From Odobenus rosmarus divergens (lineage: Eukaryota; Chordata; Mammalia; Carnivora; Odobenidae): a DNA stretch of 64,000 bases. The stretch spans positions 2,907,397-2,971,396 of the forward strand of contig NW_004450380.1 of the NCBI RefSeq assembly GCF_000321225.1, written 5' to 3'. A program made the translations under genes and the position numbers. Under the pieces are notes generated by a model that saw only the letters and a program-made list of their open reading frames with translations, was not told the origin of the DNA and did not search any database. This document shows positions 46,156-56,318 of the stretch, in pieces. Each line of letters begins with the position of its first letter. The stretch's first letter is position 1.

Positions 46156-46159
46156 ATAC

Positions 46160-46247
46160 TCCAATGTGCCTTCAGTTCTTCAATTTTTTTCAAGGATTCT
46201 TGAACTTCCTTCCATACTTGCTCATCGCCAGTGAGCATATCAGCATC
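46160..46247 (-). CDS. SMYD3: SMYD3 coding exon 10 (linker after post-SET into C-terminal domain)
   Basis: This 88-nt exon starts in phase 0 after the acceptor AG at 46249-46248. It encodes 29 residues, beginning DADMLTGDEQVWKEV and ending KKIEELKAHW, plus the first base of a Lys codon finished by exon 11. It corresponds to about residues 272-301 of human SMYD3 and, as far as I recall that protein, is identical to it. The acidic start is the linker after the post-SET zinc-binding cysteines, which are encoded by the preceding exon outside this window. The charged second half begins the first helix of the C-terminal domain. The acceptor has a long pyrimidine-rich tract. The donor (TGGA/gtatcc) is weak. 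The exon is too short to be an ORF by itself; the identification rests on the protein match and on phase agreement with exon 11. Confidence 0.96.
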
Positions 46248-46290
46248 CTGTTCAGGCCAAATGAAGACAACAGAAAGGAAGACAAATCAT
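46248..46290 (-). promoter_or_regulatory. SMYD3: exon 10 3' splice site region
   Basis: On the minus strand a T/C-rich run (TTTGTCTTCCTTTCTG at 46286-46271) leads to GGCCTGAACAG and the exon. The recognisable L1 begins at about 46288, so sequence upstream of the tract, where a branch point could lie, is antisense L1. A YTNAY match (TTAAT, A at 46295) sits 48 nt from the exon, inside the L1 edge; another (TTCAT, A at 46262) sits 15 nt away. Which is used cannot be told from sequence. Confidence 0.7.
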
Positions 46291-47150
46291 TCAATTAAAA
46301 AAATGGGCAAAGGCTCTGAACAGACATTTCTTCAGAGAAGATATTCAAATGGCCAATAAGCACATGGAAAGATGCTCAACATCATCAGCCATCAGGGAAA
46401 TGCAAATCAAAACCACAGTGAGGTATCACTTCACACCCCCCAGCTTGGCTATAAGGATGTCAAAAAGACAAGAATAACAAGTGTTGGCAAGGATGTGGAG
46501 AAACTGAAACTCTCATGTATTACTGGTAGCAAGGTGAAATGTTGCAGGCACTTTGGAAAATTGTCTGGCAGTGTCTTAAAAAGTTAAACATAGAGTTACC
46601 ATATCGCTAAACAATTCCACTCCTTAGATACATACCCAAGAAAAAGGAAAACACATGTTCACCCAAAAACTTGTGCATCAATGTTCACAGCAGCATAATT
46701 CTAGCAACTAAGGTGGAAACAACCCAAATGTCCATCAACTGATGAATGGATAAATAAAATGTGACATATCCATACAATGGAATATTACTGGCAGTGAAAA
46801 GCAATGAATTACTACAACACGGATGACCCCTAAAAACACCATGCTAAGTGCAAGAAGCCAGTCACAAAGGACCACATACTGTATGATTCCACTGATACGA
46901 AATGTTCAGAATAGGCAAATCCATACAGACAGGAAGTCAATTACTAATTGGCTAGGGAGGGGAAGAAGGTGGGGGAGAAGTGGACAGGACTGCTAATGAG
47001 GATGGAGTTTCTTCTCCAGGTGATGAAAATGCTATAAAATCCACTGTGTTCACGTTTCCACAACTCTGTGAATATACTTATATACTTTGACTGCTTTGTA
47101 TCAGATGTGGATTATATCTCAATATAGCTGATATATATCAGGAAGGGGAA
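46288..47150 (+). mobile_element. L1 LINE, 5'-truncated, beside SMYD3 exon 10
   Basis: Sense old-L1 ORF2 and 3' UTR: aatgggcaaaggctctgaac, aatggccaataagcacatgg, atgcaaatcaaaaccacagt, tgttggcaaggatgtggaga, gaagccagtcacaaaggacc, acaactctgtgaatatac, attatatctcaatatag. Antisense to SMYD3. Its left edge lies about 40 bp upstream of the exon 10 acceptor. Confidence 0.9.
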
Positions 47151-47280
47151 GAGAGGCAAGAGAAAGAATCATTTGTTTGGCGACCTACAGGTACTTGAAT
47201 CAAAAATGTAGTTATCAATCAAAATGAGTCTAGGAAAGAGTAAAAGGAGTACAATTACACCCAGGTGAACGTATTTTGAC

Positions 47281-47463
47281 TTTTTTTTTAAAGATTTTAT
47301 TTATTTATTTGAGTGAGAGATCATGAGCAGGGGGGGAAGGGTAGAGGGAGAAGCAGACTCCCTGCTGAGCAAGGAGCCTGATGTGGGACTCGATCCTAGG
47401 ACCTGGGGATCATGACCTGAGCCTAAGGCAGACGCCCAAAAGACTGAGCCACCCAGATGCCCC
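47281..47463 (-). mobile_element. CAN-SINE
   Basis: Reverse-oriented; tail aaagattttatttatttatt, head ending gagccacccagatgcccc. Target duplication not clear. Confidence 0.93.
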
Positions 47464-47599
47464 TTAGTTTGATAAGAAGAAAGAAGAAAGAAGAAGAAAA
47501 GATACCCCACAACTGAAAAAGCAATTCGAAACAAAATTGTGAGTTATCATTTATTAAATGTCCTCTGGTTTAGTAAGCAGGTCCTCTATTTTTCCTGTG

Positions 47600-47705
47600 T
47601 GTCCATTTCAAGAGCTCCACAGCCACGTGTGGCTGGAACCACCATGTTGGGTAGCACAGATATAGAACAATTCTATCATCACAGAAAGTTCTATTGGACT
47701 GCTTT
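47600..47705 (-). repeat. MER5A-like hAT-Charlie DNA transposon
   Basis: The minus strand begins near agtccaatagaactttctgt, then gatgatagaattgttctata with tctgtgct, the 5' part of the MER5A consensus as I recall it. Confidence 0.65.
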
Positions 47706-47709
47706 CAAG

Positions 47710-48385
47710 AGGTTAATCAAAGCGTAAGAAATTGTCATCAGACACCATTCAAAACCAGGTGTTTAATATTTATTAAATTCTCAGTGGGTTTTAGGGAGAA
47801 GAACCAACCGAGGAAGTTGTATTAAATCATGGCAGAATCATGGTAAAGGTGAGGGAGGGCAGACTTTTTCAAACTATAGAGATCTCCCTGGAGATTTTTA
47901 CATGCCTCCTAGGGGATGTTTATACAATGACTCTGTGAGAACCACTGCCAGAGTAGGCTTGATAGGAAGATACAGATCACTCAGGTGTGGCAAAGCAGAG
48001 AAAAAAAGAGGGCCATGGAGAGCCAGAGAAAAGAGATCCCAAGAACAGGGCGAGGCAGTGGGTGCGCATACGAGGAAACGCGTATGCTTGTGTGAGTATG
48101 CCTGTGTGTAGCAGGGTTTTATGGGTCTCTAAGTATACAGGTTGTGCATATAATATCACAGGGTGGTTTTTAAAAGGACAGTATAAGTGCACCCTACTTT
48201 TTTGGGGGAAATTCTAAATAAGAACCTAGCTTTCTATACATAGGAGAGGGAAATGGAAGTTAATTGCTTTTCAAAAGGTAGAGATGAATGTCCTAAATAC
48301 CTGCTCTAAGTCCATATTCATCTCCTAAAGCCTCCGTTCCACCACCTCACTCCAAAGCAACTTCCTAGCACCTTCCAGATAAAGC
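47710..48385. other. intronic sequence, no recognised element
   Basis: Contains a small inverted repeat, gcatacg ... cgtatgc, at about 48065-48086. Nothing else recognised. Confidence 0.45.
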
Positions 48386-48402
48386 TCACATGTTAAATCT
48401 TT

Positions 48403-48597
48403 TTTTTTAGAGAGAGATTTTATTTATTTATTTGACAGAGAGAGAGAGAGAGAGAAAATACAAGCAGGTGGAGCGGCAGGTGGAGGGAGAGGGAGAAGCA
48501 GACTCCCCGCTAAGCAGAGAGTTCAATCCCAGGACCTGAGATCATGACCTGAGCCAAAGGCAGACGCTCAAGTGACAGAGCCACCCAGGAGCTCCCC
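48403..48597 (-). mobile_element. CAN-SINE
   Basis: Reverse-oriented; target duplication cacatgttaaatctt / cacatattaaatctt at 48388-48402 and 48598-48612, one mismatch. Part of the central region is missing. Confidence 0.95.
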
Positions 48598-48670
48598 CAC
48601 ATATTAAATCTTGGCAATCATGGCTGCTTAGGATGAAATCTGCCTTAGGTTCTAGGCAAAATGTCTCACT

Positions 48671-49183
48671 TGTTAGACTCTACAGGAGGCAGAATAATAG
48701 ATCCCCAAAGATGTCCATGTCCCGGTTCCCAGAACCTATATGTATGTTTCGGTACATAGCAAAGGGGAATTAAGTCGCCGGTGGGATTAAGGCTAGCTGA
48801 CCTGAGAATAAGCAGCGTGTCCTGAACTCCCCAGGTGGGCCCAGTGGAATCACAAGGGTCTTTCAGGGTGGAAGAGGGAGGCAGAAGAAGAGGTCAGTGA
48901 TGTGACGTGAAGACCCAACCTCACTATCAGCTTAGAAGGTGGAGGAAGGGACCCATAGACCAGGGGGTACAGGCAGCCTCCAGAAGCCAGCAAAGTCAAG
49001 GAAACAAATCCCCCCGGGAGACTCTACAGAGGAAGGTAGCCCTGCCAAGGACCTTCATTTTTGCCCAGTGAGACCTATCTCAGGCTTCTGACCTACAGAA
49101 CTGTTAAAAGATAATAAATTTGTGTTGTTTTAAGCCACTGAGTTTGTGATCATCTGTTACAGCAGCCATAGGAAACTACTACA
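48671..49183 (+). mobile_element. MaLR LTR (MLT1-like)
   Basis: Landmarks in order: ccccaaagatgtccatgtcc, cccaggtgggcccagtggaa, tcacaagggtc, gcctccagaagccagcaaag, gcccagtgagacctatctca, ttctgacctacagaactg, aataaatttgtgttgtttta, agccactgagtttgtg. About 510 bp, non-coding; no target duplication seen. Confidence 0.75.
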
Positions 49184-49264
49184 GTCCCTACCACACCTGC
49201 TGTTCTTCTGGCCACTGGACCTTGGCATGTGACCCTCCCTGTAGCTAAAATTAAGTCATCTGAT

Positions 49265-49740
49265 CATTCATCTATTCCAAAAGCACTTATTGAGTACCTA
49301 GGTCATGCAATGTTCTAGGCACTGAGAATAGAGCAGTAAAGAAATCAGAGTGTTTACACTGAAGAGGTAGGAGGAGCTTGGTATGACAGAAAACACACAC
49401 GCATAAACTACATATTTATCAGAGGGAAAAACAAGTGAACAGGCAAGTGGGATGGGGAGTACTGGCCCCAGGGAGTTCCATCTTAGGCAGGATGATCAGG
49501 GAAAGCCTCGCTGAGAAGATAATATAGAAGATCGGAGAGAGGTCAAGGGTAGGAGATAAGAATTCCAGGAAGAGGGGACAGCGAGTGTCCCAGTGCCAAG
49601 CCAGGAGCTTGCCCGATGTTCCAGAAATAGCAAGGAGACTGGTGTGGATAGAGTTCTTCTGTTGTTGTTTGTGTACATGTTAGAGCTAAATATAGGTCCT
49701 CTTCTTTGATCCTGCCTCTCCCATATACCTAGCACAGAGA
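49265..49740 (+). repeat. ancient interspersed repeat, family unassigned
   Basis: Opens with ttattgagtacctaggtcat and gttctaggcactgagaatag, continues with gatgatcagggaaagcctcg and aattccaggaagaggggaca. This is a long, widespread mammalian repeat whose name I cannot give with certainty; it appears related to 12235 and 59515. Confidence 0.45.
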
Positions 49741-49794
49741 ACTGTATGGAGCAAATGCCCAGTTAAACATCTGTAGGATGGATCTGGAAGATGG

Positions 49795-50015
49795 AAACTG
49801 ACATTTCTTTGGTCACGATCTGGATGTCCCTTGTACGTATTTCAATTACTCCTTACAACATCCTTGTAGGGCATCCATACCTCTAATCTACAAATGAGGC
49901 ACCAGATAGCTGCCCTAATACTTACATAACTCTTACAAACATCCTTCTGTCCGTAACTGCCAGAGGTAAGATTCAAATCCAAGTCCGTCTGGCTTCATGG
50001 CTCAAGCTCTTTGCA
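49795..50015 (-). repeat. MIR
   Basis: Antisense MIR: attactccttacaacatcct with tgtagggcat, ctacaaatgaggcaccagat, aagattcaaatccaagtccg and tctggcttcatggct. Confidence 0.58.
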
Positions 50016-50173
50016 CTAGCTTTATGTTTCATTTCCATTTGTTTCTCTCCTAGGCTTGCTCAAAAGGTGAGACAGTTCTGGGAAGTAGTAACTTCAAAAT
50101 ATCTTCAACTCACGGTTCCTATGATCTTCCCAATCCCAGCACTTGGAAAAGGGCAGTGGATCCTCCAACACGA

Positions 50174-50370
50174 GGGGCGCGTGGGTGGCTCAGTCGGTTA
50201 AGAGTCTGCCTTTGGCTCAGGTCATGATCCCAGGGTCCTGGGATTAAGTCCTGCGTTGGGCTCCCTGCTCAGTGGGGAGCCTGCTTCTCCCCCTCCCTCT
50301 GCCTGCCGCTCCCCCTGCTTGTTCTCTCTCTCTCTCTCTGACAAATAAATAAAATCTTTAAAAAAAAAAA
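50174..50370 (+). mobile_element. CAN-SINE
   Basis: Head ggggcgcgtgggtggctcag, CT run, tail aaataaataaaatcttt and A run. Target duplication gatcctccaacacg / gatcctccaacatg at 50159-50172 and 50371-50384. Confidence 0.96.
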
Positions 50371-50654
50371 GATCCTCCAACATGGAACCCATCGGGGATC
50401 TGGTCCTCTTCCACCAGGCATGGTGAAACCAGGGCCCAAGACAGAACAATTTCATAGGGGAATTACACTCACAACTAAACCCCCACAAGAATTTGACTGG
50501 CTGTTCTTTGGATTGGGCCTAAGAAGTCACTACTTAACAGAGGAGCAGGCAAGCTTTGAAACTGCCTCCAAACTTCAAAAATAATAGCTCCTGAGAGCAC
50601 TCTATATTGGAGCAAGACAAAATACATTCACTAACAGTTAACCATCAACTCCCT

Positions 50655-50861
50655 GGGGCACCTAGGTGGCTCAGTTGGTTAGGCATCTGCTTTTGGCTCA
50701 GGTCATGATCCCAGGGTCTTGGGATCAAGCCCTGCACTGGGCTCCCTGCTCAGCCAGGAGCCTGCTTCTCTCTCTGCCCCTCCCCACTGCTTGTGCTCAT
50801 GCTCTCTCTCTCTGTCTGAAATAAATAAGTAAAATCTTTAAAAAAAAAACCCACACAACAA
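50655..50861 (+). mobile_element. CAN-SINE
   Basis: Head ggggcacctaggtggctcag, tail aaataaataagtaaaatc. Perfect 16-bp target duplication accatcaactccctgg at 50641-50656 and 50862-50877. Confidence 0.97.
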
Positions 50862-50879
50862 ACCATCAACTCCCTGGAG

Positions 50880-51995
50880 TGTCTCACTATGATGAGAGGT
50901 AGTATTCACTACACCCTTAGGTTCCTGACTCACCTTGCTCCCATAGACTATCTTGTTCCATTCTGCGACTTCTCCTGAGACTGTCTCCACATTAGGGTCT
51001 GTCTCCCCTCTCCCCACACTAGGAAGGGGCACATCCAATTGTGTGTGTATGTATTTATATACGTATGTATTCCTATATATATATAGGACACATGTACATA
51101 AACAGAGAAATGACGTAGGGAAGCATAATTTAAATCTTCTACTTTTTTCAATTTGTAAATATAAGAGTTTACTGGTGTTTCTTTTCTACAGCCCTTGAGG
51201 TATAAAAGTAGTAAATTTATATCCTTATTTCATTATTTCTTATCCAAACATATCAAAGAGATTTGCTATCATTCAGGACAAAGTGATTTAGGGGAAAAAA
51301 TTCCTTTTTGAATTTCAGCTTTACTGTGAGAAGGGGGTTTGAGTGGGTGAGCCCTGAAATTTGTTTCCAACAGGTGGAAATATTCATTTTACACACATCT
51401 ATATTTTGTCTTTTTTTAAATCAGATGCGCTATTGTTGAGTTTTCTACAAATGAAAAAAATAGTTCTGACCACAGGCAGAGGGATTCCTGAGGAAGTTCA
51501 CTCTGCTGGGAAATGATGGCAGATAAGTAAGGACACGTCGGTTCCAGCACCAGCAGCACCTCTGCCCTGCCCAGCTGAATGTCCCGGGCAAGCCCTCCTC
51601 TTCCTGGCCCTCAGCTCCCTCATCCGTACGGGAAGTTGGTCTGAACGCCCAGCACCATTCCTTCCACTTGACTGCTCCAGGGGCTGAAGAAATGTAGAGC
51701 CATATGAGCTCTACCTCTGGTGAGCGCTCTCTTGCACAGCTCCAGAAAAGTCTGTCAAGAGCTTGACTTCATTTTAGGTAGTAAAACACGGCAACAGTTC
51801 ATCTGAGGCAGACCTATACCCACTGCTCTCAGGATTTGGTAAGAATCAGTCTCCTGAGTCTCTCCCTTCTCTCTCTGGCTTCTCAAGCTCCTCCCCTCAC
51901 CGCCTCCCCTGCCCCAGGGGCCGGGTGCAAACTGCTCCCCAAGAGTCAGTTCTCTCGATACTTGGTTCCTTCTTCTTCACCCCCATTCTGTCCTC
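50880..51995. other. intronic sequence with small TG/TA repeat
   Basis: 51039-51085 is an irregular (TG)n/(TA)n tract ending in the palindrome cctatatatatatagg. 51535-51645 weakly resembles a MIR (cctcagctccctcatccgta). Nothing else recognised. Confidence 0.5.
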
Positions 51996-51999
51996 TCAG

Positions 52000-52385
52000 A
52001 GCCCACCCCAAGTCTGGCACACCCCGGGCTCTATCTTACTCCCCCTACACCTACTCTTCCAACTGGTGTTCTTCCCCTTGGATTCTGAGAGGACCCAGAC
52101 TGCAGGTTCTGCTCTTCCCTTGGGTCACCGCTTCTATTCACTTCTTTGGTTTTCTTCCCATTTGTCCCCTTAGGACTGGCCTCAAAAGTCCTCCCTCAGG
52201 AAATCGTGTCTAATTCTGCCCTCTGAGTTAACCCAGCCATCCTGAGCCACCATGGCTACTCTGCATACCTCTCTTAGCACCAAGCTGCCCTTAATGATCA
52301 GCTTTCCTGTGTCCCCAGCAGCCTCAGAATTTCTGGAGGGACTGTGACCCGACTGTATCTGTCTTCCCCGTGCCAGCATGATCAG
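52000..52385 (+). repeat. L2-like LINE fragment
   Basis: The stretch aaaagtcctccctcaggaaa, ctaattctgccctctgagtt, gcatacctctcttagcacc has the order of an L2 3' region, but similarity is weak. Confidence 0.33.
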
Positions 52386-52389
52386 TTAT

Positions 52390-53920
52390 CCAGTATGTGT
52401 CTGATGACCAGCGAAAGATGAGAGAGGAGTGATCTATGATCCACAGGTAACAGTATTACAAGAATAAAACACCTTGACTCCACCATAACAGGAAAGAGAA
52501 TCTCAACCAAGGAAACAGAAGGTTGTGTGTTTCACACCATGCTTGTATCTCAACTTGTTTCTAGTATTTCTACATCATGATTATGTGGGAAAGGGCAATG
52601 TTTCCACTGTAGCTGCCCGAATTGGCCGAATGCCCAGATATGGGTGTAGAAAATGAATGGGAACTCTCCCCAGCATAAGAAATCCCACACTAGCTCAGGA
52701 TCCCCACTCCCTGACAACAGCACCACAGCAATTTGGGGGAGCCCTGTGTTGACTCTCCTGGCTTCCGCCTCTAACATCATCCTGAGCCTCCTGTTGCTCC
52801 CTTGGCTCAGAGGTCCCTGTCCCCATCTGACCCCGAGTGGACCAGTGAGGCCATTTAAGTTCCCTCAGACACAGCTGCTACATCAATACCCTAGCACCAT
52901 TCTCTTAGCAGAAAAAAAAAAAAAAAAGAGGTGCCAGATGATAGGAGATAATCTCACCATGACATCAAAGGGTGCCACTCAACACAATTCCATTGAACCA
53001 GCCAAGCGCTTCCTCTGGGTTTCAGAGTAAGAAGCGTACCTGACAGGTGCCAGTGGTGGATGAGAAATTTTGAGTTTCTTAACAGGATACGGTTGGGATC
53101 CAGCAAGGCTGTCTCCCCTTGGGAAAGACCACAGGGCTCTATAAGGCTCCAACATCAGATGCAGCCATCCAGATCTACTTTGTCTCCAAGACACAAACAG
53201 ATGTGTTCACTCGGCTCACGAGCGCTGGATGCTGAAACTCTTGCACTGAGCTAATTTCAGATGGTTCGCATTAAAAGGAAAAGGAGAAAGGCAATCTGCT
53301 TTCCAGGACTTCCTGTTATCCAATCCTCCTGCAAGGTCTAATTAGATTGGATGGGAGGGAGAGGAGAATAGGATGGGAAATAAAATTCCTGGACACTTAC
53401 AAACTTTTCCAGTAATTCAATAACTCTAGAGTCTCAAAAGAAGGAGAGGTTTTTCTGTGTTTTGTTTTTAAGGCAGAATGAGGTTCAAATACAGTGTCTG
53501 CACTTAGGAGAGAGATTTAAACTCACGCGGGGAACAAATATTTGCAGGGCCCTGACTGAGATACTCTGGTTCATGGAGAATGTACTGGGACTAATAGATT
53601 AATATACAACATCATTCAAAACCTTTATGATTCACAGGAAACATCTCTCTGGAACCAATTTCCACCTCCTTTGGCAAAAACAACTGAAAGCAATTCAGAT
53701 TTAACTTGAGGGGAAAAGTGGCTCTTTCATAAAGTGGAAAAACAGTGGTTAAAAATAGAGCGTTCACTCTTCTCTCAAGCACAAACCAGTCCATGGGCAT
53801 TACAGATTGGGGAAGAAGGTAAAGGAAGGAATGTTCACCACTTGAAGCACACTCAACTTGCTGAATGTTCTAATTAGCAATTAACAAGCAACTGTACACA
53901 ATAATTAGAACTCAGTGAGA
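52390..53920. other. intronic sequence, no recognised element
   Basis: An A run at about 52910-52927. Nothing else recognised. Confidence 0.45.
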
Positions 53921-53924
53921 GGAA

Positions 53925-54050
53925 CATTGGCTTTAGAGTCATAAAATGTAGATCTGAGTCCCCGCTCCAGAGCTATGTGACCTTGGCAAGACAGTTATCC
54001 TTCCTGAAGCTAAGCTTCTTCAGTGGTAGTAATTCTTTGAATAGATGCTT
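53925..54050 (+). repeat. MIR fragment
   Basis: Sense MIR: acattggctttagagtcata, then ccccgctccagagctatgtg and accttggcaagacag. Confidence 0.62.
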
Positions 54051-54209
54051 CTTCTAACCCTTCCTTTTGCACCCTCTAAAAGCACCAGTATTATGAATGG
54101 CGCGGTACGTAGTCTGAGTTTTCAATTCCCACCCTAGTGGGCGGGAGTCCCTGGGGGTCTGACTGGAGTCTGCTTTGCTCGGTGGGAGGGAGAAGAACAG
54201 TCTTATTCT

Positions 54210-54405
54210 TTGTTTGTTTGTTTATTTAAGAGAGAGAGAAAGAGCGTATGAGCAGGGGAAGGGGCAGAGGGAGAAGGAGAGAGAGAAGCAACCTCCCCGC
54301 TGAGTGTAGAGCTGGACACGGGGCTCGATCCCAAGACCCCGAGATCAAGACCTGAACCGAAATCAAGAGTTGGATGCTCAACTGACTGAGCCACCCAGGC
54401 ACCCC
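54210..54405 (-). mobile_element. CAN-SINE
   Basis: Reverse-oriented. Perfect 17-bp target duplication aagaacagtcttattct at 54193-54209 and 54406-54422, the longest perfect one in the window, although the body is of the older 'aagagttggatgctcaactg' type. Confidence 0.97.
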
Positions 54406-54424
54406 AAGAACAGTCTTATTCTAA

Positions 54425-55860
54425 CAGAGGATACGTAATCAAGAACCAACTCCACCATGCCCCCACAGCTCTGCATATCCTGTTCCCTCTCCCTGGAAGC
54501 TTCTTGCTCAACTGAGTCATCCACACAAGCACCCCCCCACCCCATCTACCAAGAAACGGACCGAATGGCCTCTGACTTCAACAGGCTCAAACCTCTGTGC
54601 ACTTTCCACTGAGTTCCATGATGATTATGGCAATGGGAATAAGCTGATGCAGGTGCCAAGAAGGCCATCCAGGTACTGTTAGCAGTCCCCAGATGAAATA
54701 AAATCATCTTATGAAGGTTATTTTCTTCATCGACTTCATAAAATGGCAAGATCTCAGGACCTACAAGCAGGATGCAGCAGGGTTCTAAACCCTATGTTCT
54801 CACCAGCGCCTGGAACTCCAGCCTCCTGCCCCTCACACCCTTCCCCTGCGCTGAGCCCAAGGCAAATGTCCTCTCATCAGGGTGGCCAGCCTTCTCCAAC
54901 CAGCTGCTCCCACCACTGCCTTGGATCCAGCCAAGAAGCATTTGGGCAATGGGGGGCACTAACCCAGCCCAAATAAATGCCCATGTCGAGGGGGACTCAC
55001 GGAGCACCCTGAGCCTCTTGCAGCAGTGTTCCACTGAACCCCCATTTCACTTTCTGTTCCCAGGTAGCAGTTAGCATTGCCTAGGGCCCATTTAACATGG
55101 TTTCCCGGATAGAAACAGGACTCAATTGCAACTACAGATTTCCACAAGACCACATATCGGAACCAACCTCAGATTCAAGGTTAAATCTCCAGGTATACAG
55201 AATTGCCAGAAGGGGAATGTCGCCTTCAGTGCTTCTAGGAAAGTGACAACAGCCTTGTGAGTGTGAGGTTAGAACATCTAGAACCACTAACGGCCTTTTC
55301 TAGCTATTACGTCAACAACTCTCCCTCTGTTCTCAGAGAAATCAGCTCCTTTGCTTATAAAATCAGGTCAATTTAGGGGAAAAAAAACCAGTCAGCATTT
55401 GCACACTTGGGGCAATGTGAGAGCCTGCCCGGGTCAGGGGTGCTTGCTGAAAATCTGCCTTTAGTGCAACCCTTTGTGGAAAACTAGCATGATGGGCTGA
55501 ATACAAACGCAGCTAAACATGACACAAAGACACTAAGGAAGGAGACACTTTCTTGTACCCTCCTCATACCCGGAAAGATGTGTTCCTGAGAGTACAGAAT
55601 GGGGGCTTATGTGAAGCAGGAGGCTCCTGGCTCAGCTTGCAAAAGCACATTCGAGCAAATTCTTTTCCCGTTTGTACAGAGATGATCAAATGGATGGCTG
55701 TGTGGCTGTAAACCCGCAAACTCCTAGCAGGGGCCCGCCAGCCTCGTGTAAACACCACACAAGGTGGGAGGTTTGAGGCTGGGGGTTAAAAAGGCCAAGA
55801 TTTCACAGGAAAAATTACTCTAAGAGCAACAGTCATTAAGATAAAATATACCCCAAATTT
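54425..55860. other. intronic sequence, no recognised element
   Basis: Nothing recognised. Confidence 0.45.
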
Positions 55861-55871
55861 CAGGGCAGGTT

Positions 55872-56100
55872 TTTTTCTTTTTAAGATTTTATTTAAAATT
55901 CTCTCAAATGAATAAATTTGAGAGAGAGAGAGAATGAGCACAAGCGGGGTGGGGGGAAGGCAGTGGGAGAGAGAATCTCAAGCAGACCCTGCGGCCAAGT
56001 GCTAGAGCCCGACACGGGGCTCGATCCCAGGACCTCGAGATCATGACTGGAGCTGAAACCAAGAGTCAGATGCTCAACTGACTCTGCCCCCAGGCGCCCC
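55872..56100 (-). mobile_element. CAN-SINE, older member of a same-site pair
   Basis: Reverse-oriented; a partial duplication of tail sequence (ttaaaattctctcaaatgaa) is present. Head ends ctgcccccaggcgcccc. Flanked by gggcaggtttttt at 55863 and 56102. Confidence 0.93.
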
Positions 56101-56116
56101 TGGGCAGGTTTTTTTT

Positions 56117-56300
56117 TTTTTTAAGATTTTATTTATTTATTTGACAGAGAGACAGCGAGAGAGGGAACACAAGTAGGGGGAGAGGCAGAGGGAGAAGCAG
56201 GCTTTCCATCGAGCAGGGAGCCCGATGCGGGGCTCGATCCCAGGACCCTGGGACCATGACCTGAGCTGAAGGCAGACGTTTAACACCTGAGCCACTCACG
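56117..56300 (-). mobile_element. CAN-SINE, younger member of a same-site pair
   Basis: Reverse-oriented; well preserved body (gatgcggggctcgatcccag). The head is altered at its end (gagccactcacgct). Flanked by tgggcaggttttt at 56101 and tggccaggttttg at 56304. Confidence 0.94.
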
Positions 56301-56318
56301 CTCTGGCCAGGTTTTGTT

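Larger units (their letters stand above)
41315..46159 (-). other. SMYD3: SMYD3 intron 10 (complete)
   Basis: The intron is 4845 bp and phase 1. Its donor at 46159-46158 reads GTATCC after TGGA, far from the GTRAGT consensus. Its acceptor follows a short region with a good branch-point-like CTTAAC and little pyrimidine tract. Reading through the donor gives six codons and then TGA. The intron holds two CAN-SINEs (42022 and 42324) and an L3/CR1-like relic near 44440-44720. Confidence 0.93.

Noticed and set aside
46372..46587. Frame resembling a small protein beginning [13 protein letters not shown]
   Set aside because: It is translated old L1 sequence (aagatgctcaacatcatcag), not an independent gene.
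51066..51085. cctatatatatatagg as a promoter TATA element
   Set aside because: It lies in an irregular TG/TA microsatellite with no transcription start context.
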